From assembly GCF_900099825.1 (NCBI RefSeq), contig NZ_LT629693.1:4041001-4105000 (forward strand): a DNA stretch of 64,000 nucleotides, read 5' to 3'. Position 1 is the first letter of the stretch. Each line of letters opens with the position of its first letter. The DNA comes from Bradyrhizobium ottawaense (lineage in GTDB: Bacteria; Pseudomonadota; Alphaproteobacteria; Rhizobiales; Xanthobacteraceae). Made by a program: the position numbers and the translations under genes. The notes under the pieces are model-generated. The model saw nothing but the letters and a program-made list of their open reading frames with translations. It searched no databases and was not told where the DNA came from. Below are positions 9,174-18,071 of the stretch, one piece after another.

Positions 9174-10031
9174 ATGCCGCCAACGTCCATGTCGAAGCTC
9201 CCGCATCCTTCCCCTGCCAAGCGAAACGCTGCTGACGCGGCGCTTGAGCGTGCGACGCTGGCGTTGCAGATGGGACGGCCCGGTGAAGCGGAACGGCTTG
9301 CCGAGGGCGTCCTGAGGGCGAACCGGAGCAGCAGTGCCGCGGCCGTCATCCTGGGCCAGGCCCTCCTGACCCAGAACCGACCTGGCGAGGCCATCACACC
9401 GCTGGAGCGGGCGGCACGTCGCAGCGACGACCCGAAAATCGAAACGCTGCTTGCTGCGGCGCTCGCCGCCGCCGGGCGCCGCGACGAGGCGCTCGACCAA
9501 TTGCGCCGGACCACCGCCAGACGTCCGCCGTTTCCGCCCGCCTTTCGCGAATATGCCGATCAACTGGCGAGGGCCGGACAGTTCGACGAGGCCATTGCGG
9601 TTGCCAAAACCGGCCTTCAGCTCACGCCCGACGTCGTCGAGTTGCAGGTCGACCTCGGGCGGCTTTACCTCGGTTGTAACGACCGCGTCCGGGCCCGCAG
9701 CATGCTGTCGCAGGCGCTCGCCGCGGCGCCGGGACGACGGGACATTCAAGCGGTACTGGCGCGCGTGATGGTTTTCGACGGCGAATATGCCGCCGCAGCC
9801 GATATCTATCGGCATGCATTGGCGCTGCAGCCTGACGACGCCATGACGCGGGTCGATCTCGGGATGTGCCAACTGGAGCTGGCGGATCGGAGTGCCGGTG
9901 AAGCCAGCCTGCGCGCGGCCACGCGCGGCAGGCCGGAGACGCTGGGCCGGGCGATCAACTCGCTTGCCTCAGCGTCGCATGGCCGTTTCTTCTTTCGGCC
10001 AAGCGCCGCGGTCAAGTTCCTGGGCGGTTAG
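9174..10031 (+). CDS. Tetratricopeptide repeat protein
   Basis: A protein of 285 residues made almost wholly of TPR-like helical pairs, for example ERATLALQMGRPGEAERLAEGVLR, AGQFDEAIAVAKTGLQLTPD and GEYAAAADIYRHALALQPDD, which give at least six repeats. No signal peptide or membrane segment is seen, so it is probably a cytoplasmic scaffold. A second ATG six codons downstream (MSKLPHP) is an alternative start. Repeats of this type mediate protein contacts; the partner is unknown. Confidence 0.8.
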   Translation: MPPTSMSKLPHPSPAKRNAADAALERATLALQMGRPGEAERLAEGVLRANRSSSAAAVILGQALLTQNRPGEAITPLERAARRSDDPKIETLLAAALAAAGRRDEALDQLRRTTARRPPFPPAFREYADQLARAGQFDEAIAVAKTGLQLTPDVVELQVDLGRLYLGCNDRVRARSMLSQALAAAPGRRDIQAVLARVMVFDGEYAAAADIYRHALALQPDDAMTRVDLGMCQLELADRSAGEASLRAATRGRPETLGRAINSLASASHGRFFFRPSAAVKFLGG

Positions 10032-10061
10032 GCCCCGGAGTTTTCGGCGCCAGGGAAACGA

Positions 10062-10847
10062 TCAAGCCCGGAACTGCCGCCGATAGAGACCCGGTTCGCG
10101 ATTGATCGCCGTCGTGAGATCGTGGGCGCGCTGGGCTTCCTCCGTCGTCAACGGCGCCGTGCGTACCACGGAAGCTTCTCGCTTGATCGCCAGGCATTGC
10201 GCCACCGGGGTGCCCCTCGGCAGCACGCCGCTGAAGTTGATGTCGTGCCAATGCGCCGGAAAGTGCACCCAGTTATCGTGGTAGCGATCGCAATCGACGA
10301 TGCCGGTGAGGGTGGTAAACGGCAAATCGAAACGATTGAACGGATGCGTGAACAGCACCGCATAGCCATCCGGGGCTTCGATGGTCCAGAGGTTGCTGAA
10401 CTTGATCAGGGACCGGTCCGCCGCAAACAGCGGCGTCCCTTCCAGTTGGCTGGAATCATGGAACCCGATCGGCGAACGCGGATAGCTCACGGCGCCGCCT
10501 GGCGGAAAATCATTGTCCCAGGTGACCTCGCCGTTCTCGAACCTGAGATCGCAGATCAGCGGGATCAAAAACCCCAACGTCATGGCATCGACGAAGGGCG
10601 GGCAGCGCTTGACGGTGTTCTCTTCGCGGCCATTGATGGCGTTGAAGGCCTGGGCCGGCATCGTCTTGAGCCAGCCGGGAACGCCTGATGACGCCGGTAT
10701 TGGCCGCGGAATCAAACCCTCGAGTTCCGCGGGACAGCGGAACGTCAGGGTGACCGGTCCCGTATTCGTATCTTCGGTGTGATCTGACACGCGCTTGCTC
10801 GTGGTTGGAGCCGTATTGCTCCGTCTCGGTTGCGCGAAAGTTAGCAC
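10062..10847 (-). CDS. Conserved hypothetical protein
   Basis: A 261-residue protein that I do not recognise with certainty. It is rich in aromatic and His residues in the second half (FTHPFNRFDLPF, DCDRYHDNWVHFPAHWHDINFSG), which suggests a compact beta-rich fold, and it has no signal peptide or transmembrane segment. The N-terminal 25 residues are polar and may not be translated; a later start, for example around MPAQAF, would cut into the conserved-looking part and is less likely. It converges with the TPR gene with a 30-bp gap. Confidence 0.6.
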   Translation of the reverse strand: MLTFAQPRRSNTAPTTSKRVSDHTEDTNTGPVTLTFRCPAELEGLIPRPIPASSGVPGWLKTMPAQAFNAINGREENTVKRCPPFVDAMTLGFLIPLICDLRFENGEVTWDNDFPPGGAVSYPRSPIGFHDSSQLEGTPLFAADRSLIKFSNLWTIEAPDGYAVLFTHPFNRFDLPFTTLTGIVDCDRYHDNWVHFPAHWHDINFSGVLPRGTPVAQCLAIKREASVVRTAPLTTEEAQRAHDLTTAINREPGLYRRQFRA

Positions 10848-10909
10848 GCGGATCGTTGGAGATGCACGCGATTTGGATCGTCGGCGTTTTCAAGGCGGCG
10901 TAGAACCCA

Positions 10910-11551
10910 TCAGGTGAGGAGCAGGGCCATCCCCGGATCGCCCTTTTCCATCGCCCGCCGGTAGGCCGGGCGGGCGCCGATGCGCGCGAGATAGCCGAGG
11001 ATATTGCGGCAGCGCGCCAGGTCGTAGGGCAGGAAGTAGCGCATGGTGGTGAGCGAGAAGCCCATCATGATGTCGGCCGCCGTGAATTCGCTGCCGGCAA
11101 GATATTCCGCCTCGCGCGTTCGCGCATCGATCAGATCGAAGGCGCGGTCGACCCGCGCTTTGGTGGCGGCGAGGATCGGATTGTCGGCCGCGAGGTTCAG
11201 CCGGTTCAGGATCATGTTGCGTCCCATGTTCGCCTGCAGCGTGCCGTTGGCGAAGTGAAACCAGTACAGATATGCCGCGAAGTCGGGGTGATCTGCGTTC
11301 AAGGCGAGGCGGCCATGGCCGTATTTCGCGATGATGTAGTCGACCACGGCGCCGGATTCGGCCAGCACCAGATCGCCGTCGGTGATAACAGGCGCGGCGC
11401 CGATCGGATGCAGCGCCTTGTAATCGGCCGGGGCCAGCATCGTCACCGGATCGCGCGCGTAGCGCTTCAATTCATAGGGAATCTCCAGCTCCTCACACAG
11501 CCAGACGATCCGCTCGGATTGCGATTTGCCGAGGTGATGGACGGTGAGCAT
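10910..11551 (-). CDS. Glutathione S-transferase family protein
   Basis: The 213-residue protein has an N-terminal thioredoxin-like domain (about 1-78), with the cis-Pro motif APVITDGDLVLAESGAVVDYI, and an all-helical C-terminal domain with FTAADIMMGFSL, the conserved capping motif. GSTs conjugate glutathione to electrophiles or isomerise them. The start MLTVHHLG at 11551 is supported by AAAGGGGA eight bases upstream. It lies just after the permease operon on the same strand but 48 bp away, so co-transcription is possible. Confidence 0.9.
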   Translation of the reverse strand: MLTVHHLGKSQSERIVWLCEELEIPYELKRYARDPVTMLAPADYKALHPIGAAPVITDGDLVLAESGAVVDYIIAKYGHGRLALNADHPDFAAYLYWFHFANGTLQANMGRNMILNRLNLAADNPILAATKARVDRAFDLIDARTREAEYLAGSEFTAADIMMGFSLTTMRYFLPYDLARCRNILGYLARIGARPAYRRAMEKGDPGMALLLT

Positions 11552-11599
11552 TCGATTCCCCTTTGCCGGCATCGAGCGGCGCGGACCGCAGCGTTCGCG

Positions 11600-12724
11600 T
11601 CAGTTCGGCTGCGCCTGCGCCTCAAGATGCCGGCTGTAGCGCGACATGGCAAAGCAAAAGACGAAATAGATCAGCGCGACGAACAGATACACCTCGACGC
11701 TGAAGGGTTGCCAGGCGGGATCGATAATGGAGGTCTTGGCCGTCGTCAGCAGATCGAAGATGCCGATGATCAGAACCAGGCTGGTATCCTTGAAGAAGGC
11801 GATGAACGTATTCACCAGCGGCGGGATGACGTGGCGAATGGCCTGCGGCAGGATGATCAGACCGTTCTTCTTCCAGTACGAGAGCCCGAGCGCGTCGGCA
11901 GCGTCGTGCTGCCCTCGCGGCACCGCCTGCAGCCCGCCGCGGATCACTTCGGCCAGATAGGCGCCGGCAAACAGCACGAAGGCGATTTGCGCCCGGAGCA
12001 GTTTGTCGATGTTGACGCCGTCGGGCAGGAACAGCGGAAACATCACGCTGGCCATGAACAGCAGGCTGATCAGGGGAACGCCGCGGATCAACTCGACATA
12101 GAGTATGCAAAGCGAGCGGATCGCCGGAAGTTTTGAGCGGCGCCCGAGCGCCACCAAAATTCCGAGCGGAAAGCCGAAGGCGAGCCCGAAGGTGGCGAGG
12201 ATCAGCGTCACCGGCAGGCCACCCCAGCGGTCCTGGGAAACAAAGGGCAGCCCGGGGACGCCGCCCCACATCAACAGGCCGATCACGACCAGCGCGGCCG
12301 CCCACACCAGCACCAGCTCCTTGCGCCAGAAGCTGCGCCGGCTCGACACAAGGAACAGCGCGATGAATGTCAGCGTCGCCAGCGCCGGGCGCCATTGCTG
12401 ATCGAACGGGTAGGTGCCGAACAGAATGAATCGATATTTTTCCGGGATCACCGCCCAGCAGGCGCCGAGGCCACGGATCGAGCGGCAAGCGGCGGTCTGG
12501 TCGCCGGGCACGGTAAAGACCGCATTCCAGAAGCCCCATTGCACGAGGCTTACGAGCGCCTTTGCCAGCAGGCCAATCAACAACAGGGAGACGATGGTCG
12601 AGGCGATCGAGCCGAACAGATTGGCGCGTAACCAGAAGATGATCGGGCCTCCGGGCGGCGGCCTGCGGGTGCGCGGCCGGTCGACGGGCAGCGAGCTTTG
12701 CGGAATATCCGTTACCGAGGTCAT
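11600..12724 (-). CDS. Amino-acid ABC transporter permease (AapM-like)
   Basis: A 374-residue inner membrane permease with several hydrophobic segments and the HisM/AapM-type EAA loop (EVIRGGLQAVPRGQHDAADALGL) that docks the ATPase. The long N-terminal region with extra membrane segments is typical of AapM rather than the short HisM type; the Aap system takes up many L-amino acids. ATG 12724 follows the preceding permease stop by 4 bp, so the two genes are translationally close. The ATP-binding subunit is not found in this cluster. Confidence 0.92.
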   Translation of the reverse strand: MTSVTDIPQSSLPVDRPRTRRPPPGGPIIFWLRANLFGSIASTIVSLLLIGLLAKALVSLVQWGFWNAVFTVPGDQTAACRSIRGLGACWAVIPEKYRFILFGTYPFDQQWRPALATLTFIALFLVSSRRSFWRKELVLVWAAALVVIGLLMWGGVPGLPFVSQDRWGGLPVTLILATFGLAFGFPLGILVALGRRSKLPAIRSLCILYVELIRGVPLISLLFMASVMFPLFLPDGVNIDKLLRAQIAFVLFAGAYLAEVIRGGLQAVPRGQHDAADALGLSYWKKNGLIILPQAIRHVIPPLVNTFIAFFKDTSLVLIIGIFDLLTTAKTSIIDPAWQPFSVEVYLFVALIYFVFCFAMSRYSRHLEAQAQPN

Positions 12725-12728
12725 GGGA

Positions 12729-13916
12729 TCAGCGCTCCACCAGCGCGATGCGCGCATTGTACCAGTTCATGAAGAAGCTGATGCCGAGGCTGATGGTCAG
12801 GAACACCATCATGATCAGCGCGATCGCCTCGATGGCCTGGCCGGTCTGGTTCAGCGTGGTGTTGGCGATCGACACCACGTCCTGGTATCCGACCGCGACC
12901 GCCAGCGACGAGTTCTTGGTCAGGTTCAGGTACTGGCTTGTCATCGGCGGAATGATGACGCGCAACGCCTGCGGCAACACGATGCGCTGAAGCACGAAGC
13001 TCTTCTTCAGGCCGAGCGCGTTGGCGGCATCCCACTGCCCCCTCGGCACGGCCTGGATGCCGCTGCGCACGATCTCGGCGATGAAGGCCGAGGTATAGGT
13101 GACGAGCGCGATCAGAAGCGCGAAATATTCCGGCGCCAGGGTCAGTCCGCCGACGAAATTGAAGCCGCGCAGTTCCGGCATCGTGATGGTCCAGGATGCG
13201 CCCAGCGCAAACGACAGCAGCGCCGGCCATCCCGCGACCAGCGCGAGCGCGTAGGGCCAGAGGTGGCGGGGCTTGCCGTCGGCGAGCTGCCGCGCAATCA
13301 ATTGCCGCCGCACCAGATGGAGTACAATCAGGCCGGCCACGGCGGCGGCGATCACCCAGAGGTTCGCTTCGTCGATCGGAATCGAGGGCAGCACCAGGCC
13401 CCGGTTGGAAAGGAAGATGCCTTCGATCGGCTTCCAGGCAGCGCGCGCCGCCGGAAGCCCCTGCATCAGGACGTACCAGAACAACAGTTGCAGCAGCAGC
13501 GGAATGTCGCGGAGCATCTCGACATAGACCGCGGCCAACCGCGACAACAGCCAGTTCCTCGACAGCCGCGCGATCCCGATCATGGTGCCGAGCACGGTCG
13601 CCAGCACGATGCCGATGACGGCGACGCGCAGCGTGTTGACGATGCCGACGAGGAAGGCGCGCAGATAGGTATTCTTCGGGCTGTAGGCGAGCCAGGAATC
13701 CGCAATCGGCATTCCCGCCTCGCGGCCGAGAAAGGCAAATCCGGTCGAGATCCGGCGTACCGACAGGTTATGAAGGGCGTTCGACCAGAGCCAGGCAATG
13801 ACCGCGACGGCGATCCCGACCACCACGATCTGCCAGACCAGCCCGGTGACCTGCTGACGGTTCAGCGATAGGCGCAGCGCGCGGCGGCGAGGGAATTCGG
13901 GCGTGGAGGTCGTCAC
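12729..13916 (-). CDS. Amino-acid ABC transporter permease (AapQ-like)
   Basis: A 395-residue AapQ-type permease. After a first membrane segment comes a periplasmic loop (SVRRISTGFAFLGREAG), typical of AapQ/GltK relatives, and near the C-terminus the EAA loop EIVRSGIQAVPRGQWDAANALGL. I prefer the GTG at 13916 with AAGGAT upstream; an in-frame ATG at 13979 would place the start inside the 13977-14013 dyad, leaving no room for a leader. It is the first gene of a minus-strand operon transcribed away from the MurR-type regulator. Confidence 0.9.
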   Translation of the reverse strand: MTTSTPEFPRRRALRLSLNRQQVTGLVWQIVVVGIAVAVIAWLWSNALHNLSVRRISTGFAFLGREAGMPIADSWLAYSPKNTYLRAFLVGIVNTLRVAVIGIVLATVLGTMIGIARLSRNWLLSRLAAVYVEMLRDIPLLLQLLFWYVLMQGLPAARAAWKPIEGIFLSNRGLVLPSIPIDEANLWVIAAAVAGLIVLHLVRRQLIARQLADGKPRHLWPYALALVAGWPALLSFALGASWTITMPELRGFNFVGGLTLAPEYFALLIALVTYTSAFIAEIVRSGIQAVPRGQWDAANALGLKKSFVLQRIVLPQALRVIIPPMTSQYLNLTKNSSLAVAVGYQDVVSIANTTLNQTGQAIEAIALIMMVFLTISLGISFFMNWYNARIALVER

Positions 13917-13976
13917 AGCACAAGGATCCTTCTTGAATGCAGCGATCTTCGGCCATGCGCTTTTTGGCGCGCGTTT

Positions 13977-14013
13977 CATATGTTGCACCAAAACGGGATT
14001 TGTGCAACATATG
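13977..14013. promoter_or_regulatory. Perfect dyad, likely operator between divergent genes
   Basis: CATATGTTGCAC (13977-13988) and GTGCAACATATG (14002-14013) are exact reverse complements with a 13-bp spacer. The dyad lies between the AapQ-like gene and the MurR/RpiR regulator, ending 4 bp before the regulator ATG. The position suggests autorepression by the regulator together with control of the divergent permease operon. Confidence 0.7.
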
Positions 14014-14017
14014 TTTC

Positions 14018-14893
14018 ATGGCGCAGCCGCTTCCGAAATCCTCGCCTTTGACCGAATTATGCAGCGCGCTGCCGTCGCTGCCAATGCGGCTGCAGCAGGT
14101 CGGGCGGTTTGTCGCCGCCAATGACTATGACGCGACCACGCGCTCGATGCGCGATTTGGCCGCCGAGGCAGGCGCCGATCCCGCCTCCTTCACCCGCCTG
14201 GCCAAGGCGCTGGGCTATTCGGGCTGGGACGAATTACGCGCGGCGCTCACCGAGGCGCGCCGGCCCGCGCAACCTTCGCCGTTTTCCGCGCGGACCCGGG
14301 ACCGGCGGCGCGGCCCCCATTCCGATATCTCCTTGATCACCGGCAAGCTCGATGCAGAGGCGGCGGGACTTTCGCGCATCTCGGCCGGCTCCGTCGCCAA
14401 TGCCGCCAAGGCTCTGCACGCCGCGCGCCGGATCTGGATCGCCGGCTTTCGCAGCTGCCGCAGCGTTGCCGAACTGCTCAACTATCAGCTTCGGCTGTTT
14501 CGCGCCGACGAGGTGCAGCTGGTCGGCGGCTCCGGTCCGGAAGATCTCGACCTCGGCGCCTTCCGCGCCGGCGACGCGGTCGTGGTGATTGGTTTCGCGC
14601 CCTATTCCACCGCAAGCGTGCTGTCGGCGCGCGCCGCGCATGGTTCTGGAGCCACTTTGATTGCGATCGCCGATACGATCGCGGCGCCCATGGCGGAGGG
14701 GGCCGATCATCTGCTGCTGTACGAGGCGGCCTCGTCGCCGGGGTTCTTCCCCAGCCTGACCGGCGCGGTCGCCATTGCGCAGTCGCTCGCCGCCGTCACC
14801 TTCATGCTGGGCGGTACGGGTGCCAAACGGCGTCTCGAAGAGACCGAAGGCCGGCTGGCTGCGATGTCGCAATATGTTGCGGAGAAAGGTTGA
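14018..14893 (+). CDS. MurR/RpiR family transcriptional regulator
   Basis: A 291-residue regulator with an N-terminal HTH_6 domain (about 10-90, containing MRDLAAEAGADPASFTRLAKALGYSG as the recognition region) and a C-terminal SIS domain (about 120-260, with AARRIWIAGFRSCRSVAELL). SIS domains of this family bind sugar phosphates, but related members next to amino-acid transporters respond to other ligands. The ATG at 14018 follows the 12-bp dyad, which is its likely site. Its stop codon lies 5 bp before the start of the aminotransferase gene, so the two are cotranscribed. Confidence 0.88.
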   Translation: MAQPLPKSSPLTELCSALPSLPMRLQQVGRFVAANDYDATTRSMRDLAAEAGADPASFTRLAKALGYSGWDELRAALTEARRPAQPSPFSARTRDRRRGPHSDISLITGKLDAEAAGLSRISAGSVANAAKALHAARRIWIAGFRSCRSVAELLNYQLRLFRADEVQLVGGSGPEDLDLGAFRAGDAVVVIGFAPYSTASVLSARAAHGSGATLIAIADTIAAPMAEGADHLLLYEAASSPGFFPSLTGAVAIAQSLAAVTFMLGGTGAKRRLEETEGRLAAMSQYVAEKG

Positions 14894-14898
14894 TCATC

Positions 14899-16248
14899 AT
14901 GGGCGCCGCCAAGAGCCGGGTGCTGCACCGAAGTCTGCGCGAAACCCCGCCGAAGGCCGTCGGCGGCGACGGCGTCTGGCTGATTGCCGAGGACGGCAAA
15001 CGCGTTCTCGATGCCTCCGGCGGCGCCGCCGTGTCCTGTCTCGGCCATCAGCATCCGCGGGTGCTCGAGGCGCTGTCGCGGCAGGCCTCGAAGCTGGCCT
15101 ATGCCCATACCGGCTTTTTCTCGTCGGAGCCGGCCGAGGCGCTGGCCGAGAAGATCGTCGGCGATGAGCCTGGTGGATTAGCTTACGCCTATTTCGTCAG
15201 CGGCGGCTCTGAAGCGATCGAAGCCGGCATCAAGCTGGCGCGGCAATATTTCATCGAGAGCGGTCAGCCGCAGCGCCAGCGCTTCATCGCGCGACGCCAG
15301 AGCTATCATGGCAATACGCTGGGCGCGCTCAGCGCCGGCGGAAACGCCTGGCGGCGCGAGCCCTATGCACCGCTGTTGTCGCAGGCGTTCAGCCATGTGA
15401 CACCGGCTTTCGCCTATCGTGAAAAGCGCGACAGCGAGTCCGAGACGGATTTCGTGGCCCGGCTGGCGGCGGAACTGGAGGCGGAATTCCAGCGGCTCGG
15501 TCCCGATACCGTAGCGGCGTTTATCGCGGAGCCGGTGGTGGGTGCGACCGCCGGATGCGCGCCGGCGCCGGAGGGATATTTCCGTGCCGTTCGCGACATC
15601 TGCAATCGGCACGGAGCGCTCCTGATTCTCGACGAAGTGATGTGCGGCATGGGCCGCACCGGCACGCGCCATGCGTGGGAGCAGGAAGGCATTGCGCCCG
15701 ATATCCAGGCCATCGCCAAGGGCCTCGGCGGCGGCTATCAGCCGATCGGCGCGATGCTCGCCAGCGATCGCATCATCGACACCATCCGGCAGGGTTCGGG
15801 TTCGTTCCAGCACGGCCACACCTATCTGGCGCATCCGCTGGCCTGCGCGGCGGCGCTGGAAGTGCAGCGCGTGATCGATGACGAAAACTTGCTCGACCGG
15901 GTCAAGGATCTCGGCGGCCAGCTCGAGCGGCGGCTGACCGAACGCTTCGGCAATCACCGGCATGTCGGCGATATCCGCGGACGCGGCCTGTTCCAGGCCA
16001 TCGAACTGGTGGCCGATCGCGCCAGCCGTGAACCGTTCGATCCCGCGCTCAAGCTCAACGCGCGGATCAAGGCCGCCGCCTTCGAGCGTGGCCTTGCCTG
16101 TTACCCCGCGGGCGGAACGGCGGACGGCCGCCGCGGCGACCACGTGTTGCTGGCGCCGCCTTATATCTCGACATCTGACGACATCGACATGATCGTCGAC
16201 CGGCTGGGCCAGGCCGTCGACGCTGCGTTGAAAAGCATTGGTCACTAG
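14899..16248 (+). CDS. Class III PLP-dependent aminotransferase
   Basis: A 449-residue fold-type I transaminase. The PLP Schiff-base lysine is Lys274 in AIAKGLGGGYQPIGA, preceded by LILDEVMCGMGRTG with the PLP-contacting Asp; the GGSEAIEAGIKLARQY region binds phosphate. Such enzymes act on omega-amino acids, diamines or beta-amino acids. Start ATG 14899 follows GAGAAAGG. Its position between an SIS regulator and an amino-acid binding protein suggests that it deaminates the imported substrate. The end is 10 bp before the binding protein start. Confidence 0.9.
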   Translation: MGAAKSRVLHRSLRETPPKAVGGDGVWLIAEDGKRVLDASGGAAVSCLGHQHPRVLEALSRQASKLAYAHTGFFSSEPAEALAEKIVGDEPGGLAYAYFVSGGSEAIEAGIKLARQYFIESGQPQRQRFIARRQSYHGNTLGALSAGGNAWRREPYAPLLSQAFSHVTPAFAYREKRDSESETDFVARLAAELEAEFQRLGPDTVAAFIAEPVVGATAGCAPAPEGYFRAVRDICNRHGALLILDEVMCGMGRTGTRHAWEQEGIAPDIQAIAKGLGGGYQPIGAMLASDRIIDTIRQGSGSFQHGHTYLAHPLACAAALEVQRVIDDENLLDRVKDLGGQLERRLTERFGNHRHVGDIRGRGLFQAIELVADRASREPFDPALKLNARIKAAAFERGLACYPAGGTADGRRGDHVLLAPPYISTSDDIDMIVDRLGQAVDAALKSIGH

Positions 16249-16258
16249 GAGGAGCAGA

Positions 16259-17269
16259 ATGAAGAGAATTGTCATCGCTACAGGTTTGCTCGCCGCGTGC
16301 AGTTTCGCAGCGTCGGCGGCAACGCTCGATACGATCAAGCAGCGCGGCACGCTGGTGTGCGGCGTCAGCGCCGGCTTCGCCGGATTTTCCACGCCGGACT
16401 CGCAGGGCAATTACAAGGGGCTCGACGTCGATTACTGCCGCGCTTTGGCTGCCGGCGTGCTCGGCGACGCCAGCAAGGTGCGTTATGTCGCACTGACGGC
16501 GCAGAACCGCTTCACGGCGTTGCAGTCCGGCGAAATCGACGTGCTCTACCGCAATTCCACACAGACCTATCTGCGCGGCGTCACGCTCGGCCTGCGGCAG
16601 GGACCGGTCAATTTCTATGACGGCCAGGGTTTCGTCGTCAGGGCCGACAGCGGCGTCAAGGATCTCAAGGGGCTGAACGGCGCCACCGTGTGCGTCGCGC
16701 AGGGCACCACCCACGAGGTCACGCTCGGCGATTACGGCCGCGCCAACGGGATCGAGTGGAAGCCGCTGGTGTTCGATCGCACCGACACGATGCTGCAGAC
16801 CTTCTTTGGCGGGCGCTGCGATGCCATGACCCAGGATGCTTCGGCGCTCGCCGGCTCGGTCACGACCCAGGCTTCGAATCCGGCCGACTACACCGTGCTG
16901 CCGCAGACCATCAGCAAGGAACCGCTTGGGCCATTCACCCGCAGTGGCGACGACGTCTGGACCGACATCATCGCCTGGCTGCATTACGGCCTGATCGAGG
17001 CCGAGGAACTTGGCGTCACCGCCGCCAATGCGGACGAAATGACAAAGTCCACGACACCCGCGATCCAGCGCCTGCTCGGCGCCGCCGGCGATCTCGGATC
17101 GCGGCTTGGCCTCGACAACAAATGGATGCTGCAGGCGATCAAGGCCGGCGGCAATTACGGCGAGATGTTCGAGCGCAATGTGGGCAAGGCGAGCCCGCTG
17201 AAGCTCGACCGCGGCCTGAATGCGACCTGGACCAAGGGCGGTTTGATGTACGCGCTCCCGTTCAAGTGA
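16259..17269 (+). CDS. Amino-acid ABC transporter substrate-binding protein (AapJ-like)
   Basis: A 336-residue periplasmic protein with a signal peptide (about 1-22, ending SAA) and a type II binding-protein fold: TLDTIKQRGTLVCGVSAGFAGFS, YKGLDVDYCRALAAGVL and the DAMTQDASALAG hinge region match AapJ/GltI relatives of about 340 residues. AGGAGGAG sits 6 bp before ATG 16259. It should serve the divergently encoded permeases at 11.6-13.9 kb. Two cysteine pairs may form disulfides in the periplasm. Confidence 0.93.
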   Translation: MKRIVIATGLLAACSFAASAATLDTIKQRGTLVCGVSAGFAGFSTPDSQGNYKGLDVDYCRALAAGVLGDASKVRYVALTAQNRFTALQSGEIDVLYRNSTQTYLRGVTLGLRQGPVNFYDGQGFVVRADSGVKDLKGLNGATVCVAQGTTHEVTLGDYGRANGIEWKPLVFDRTDTMLQTFFGGRCDAMTQDASALAGSVTTQASNPADYTVLPQTISKEPLGPFTRSGDDVWTDIIAWLHYGLIEAEELGVTAANADEMTKSTTPAIQRLLGAAGDLGSRLGLDNKWMLQAIKAGGNYGEMFERNVGKASPLKLDRGLNATWTKGGLMYALPFK

Positions 17270-17288
17270 GGTGACGGGCTGAGAAGCC

Positions 17289-17364
17289 CGTCATTCCGGG
17301 GCGCGAAGCGAACCCGGAATCTCGAGATTCCGGGTCTGGTCCTTCGGACCATCCCGGAATGACG
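17289..17364. repeat. Intergenic palindromic repeat, family B
   Basis: CGTCATTCCGGGGCGCG at the left and CCCGGAATGACG at the right are inverted ends, and internal arms CCCGGAATCTCGAGATTCCGGG form a second perfect palindrome. A partial copy is at 42063-42102. It separates the binding protein from the racemase-like gene. Confidence 0.75.
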
Positions 17365-17414
17365 AGCCCATTAATAGCGCAACGGGTTGACTCCCGCTGC
17401 GCCGCCGCCATTAC

Positions 17415-18059
17415 ATGCCCGACATGCGCATCACCCTCGTTCACGCCCTGAAACATTCGATTGTGCCGATCGAGGCCTCGTTCGCGAAACTTTGGCCGGA
17501 TGCCCGGCTGATGAACCTGATGGACGACAGCCTGTCTGCCGATCTCGCACGCGACGGCGGGCTTTCCGACGCCATGACCGAGCGCTTCCTCGGGCTCGGG
17601 CGCTACGCGGCCGGCACCGGTTCGGACGCTATACTGTTCACCTGTTCCGCCTTCGGCCCCTGCATCGAGGCCGTCGCCCGCGCCCACGCGCCGATGCCGG
17701 TGCTCAAGCCCAACGAAGCCATGATCGAGCAGGCCGCCGCCAAGGGCCGCAGGATCGGCCTGTTGTCGTCGTTCCCGCCGACGCTGGCGTCGATGCCGCG
17801 GGAGTTTCCGTCTTCGATCCAGATCGTGCCGAAGCTCGTGGAAGGCGCCATGGCAGCGCTCGACCGCGGCGACCGCGCGACGCATGATCGGCTGGTCGTG
17901 GAAGCCTCAAAGGACCTGCGCGACTGCGACCTGATCGCGCTTGCCCAATACAGCATGGCGCCCGCCGCCGAGCAGGTCGCCGCGGCAACCGGACGCCCGG
18001 TGCTGACAACGCCCGACAGCGCGGTGATGAAGCTGAAGGAAATGCTTTCCGTCAGCTAG
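17415..18059 (+). CDS. Asp/Glu racemase-like protein
   Basis: A 214-residue protein of the Asp/Glu/hydantoin racemase superfamily. The first catalytic-type Cys is in LFTCSAFGPCIE. The region where the second catalytic Cys is expected reads IALAQYSMAP and has no Cys, so it is probably not a classical two-Cys racemase; one-Cys members include arylmalonate decarboxylase. The role is inferred: processing of a D- or N-modified amino acid imported by the neighbouring transporter. The start could instead be the second Met, three codons downstream (MRITLVHAL). It ends 12 bp before the serine hydrolase gene. Confidence 0.82.
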   Translation: MPDMRITLVHALKHSIVPIEASFAKLWPDARLMNLMDDSLSADLARDGGLSDAMTERFLGLGRYAAGTGSDAILFTCSAFGPCIEAVARAHAPMPVLKPNEAMIEQAAAKGRRIGLLSSFPPTLASMPREFPSSIQIVPKLVEGAMAALDRGDRATHDRLVVEASKDLRDCDLIALAQYSMAPAAEQVAAATGRPVLTTPDSAVMKLKEMLSVS

Positions 18060-18071
18060 AGGGGAACGCGA

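Noticed and set aside
12414..13871. A 485-codon open frame antisense to the two permease genes
   Set aside because: Low-complexity Arg/Gln/Asp-rich translation without domains, covering both permeases on the opposite strand.
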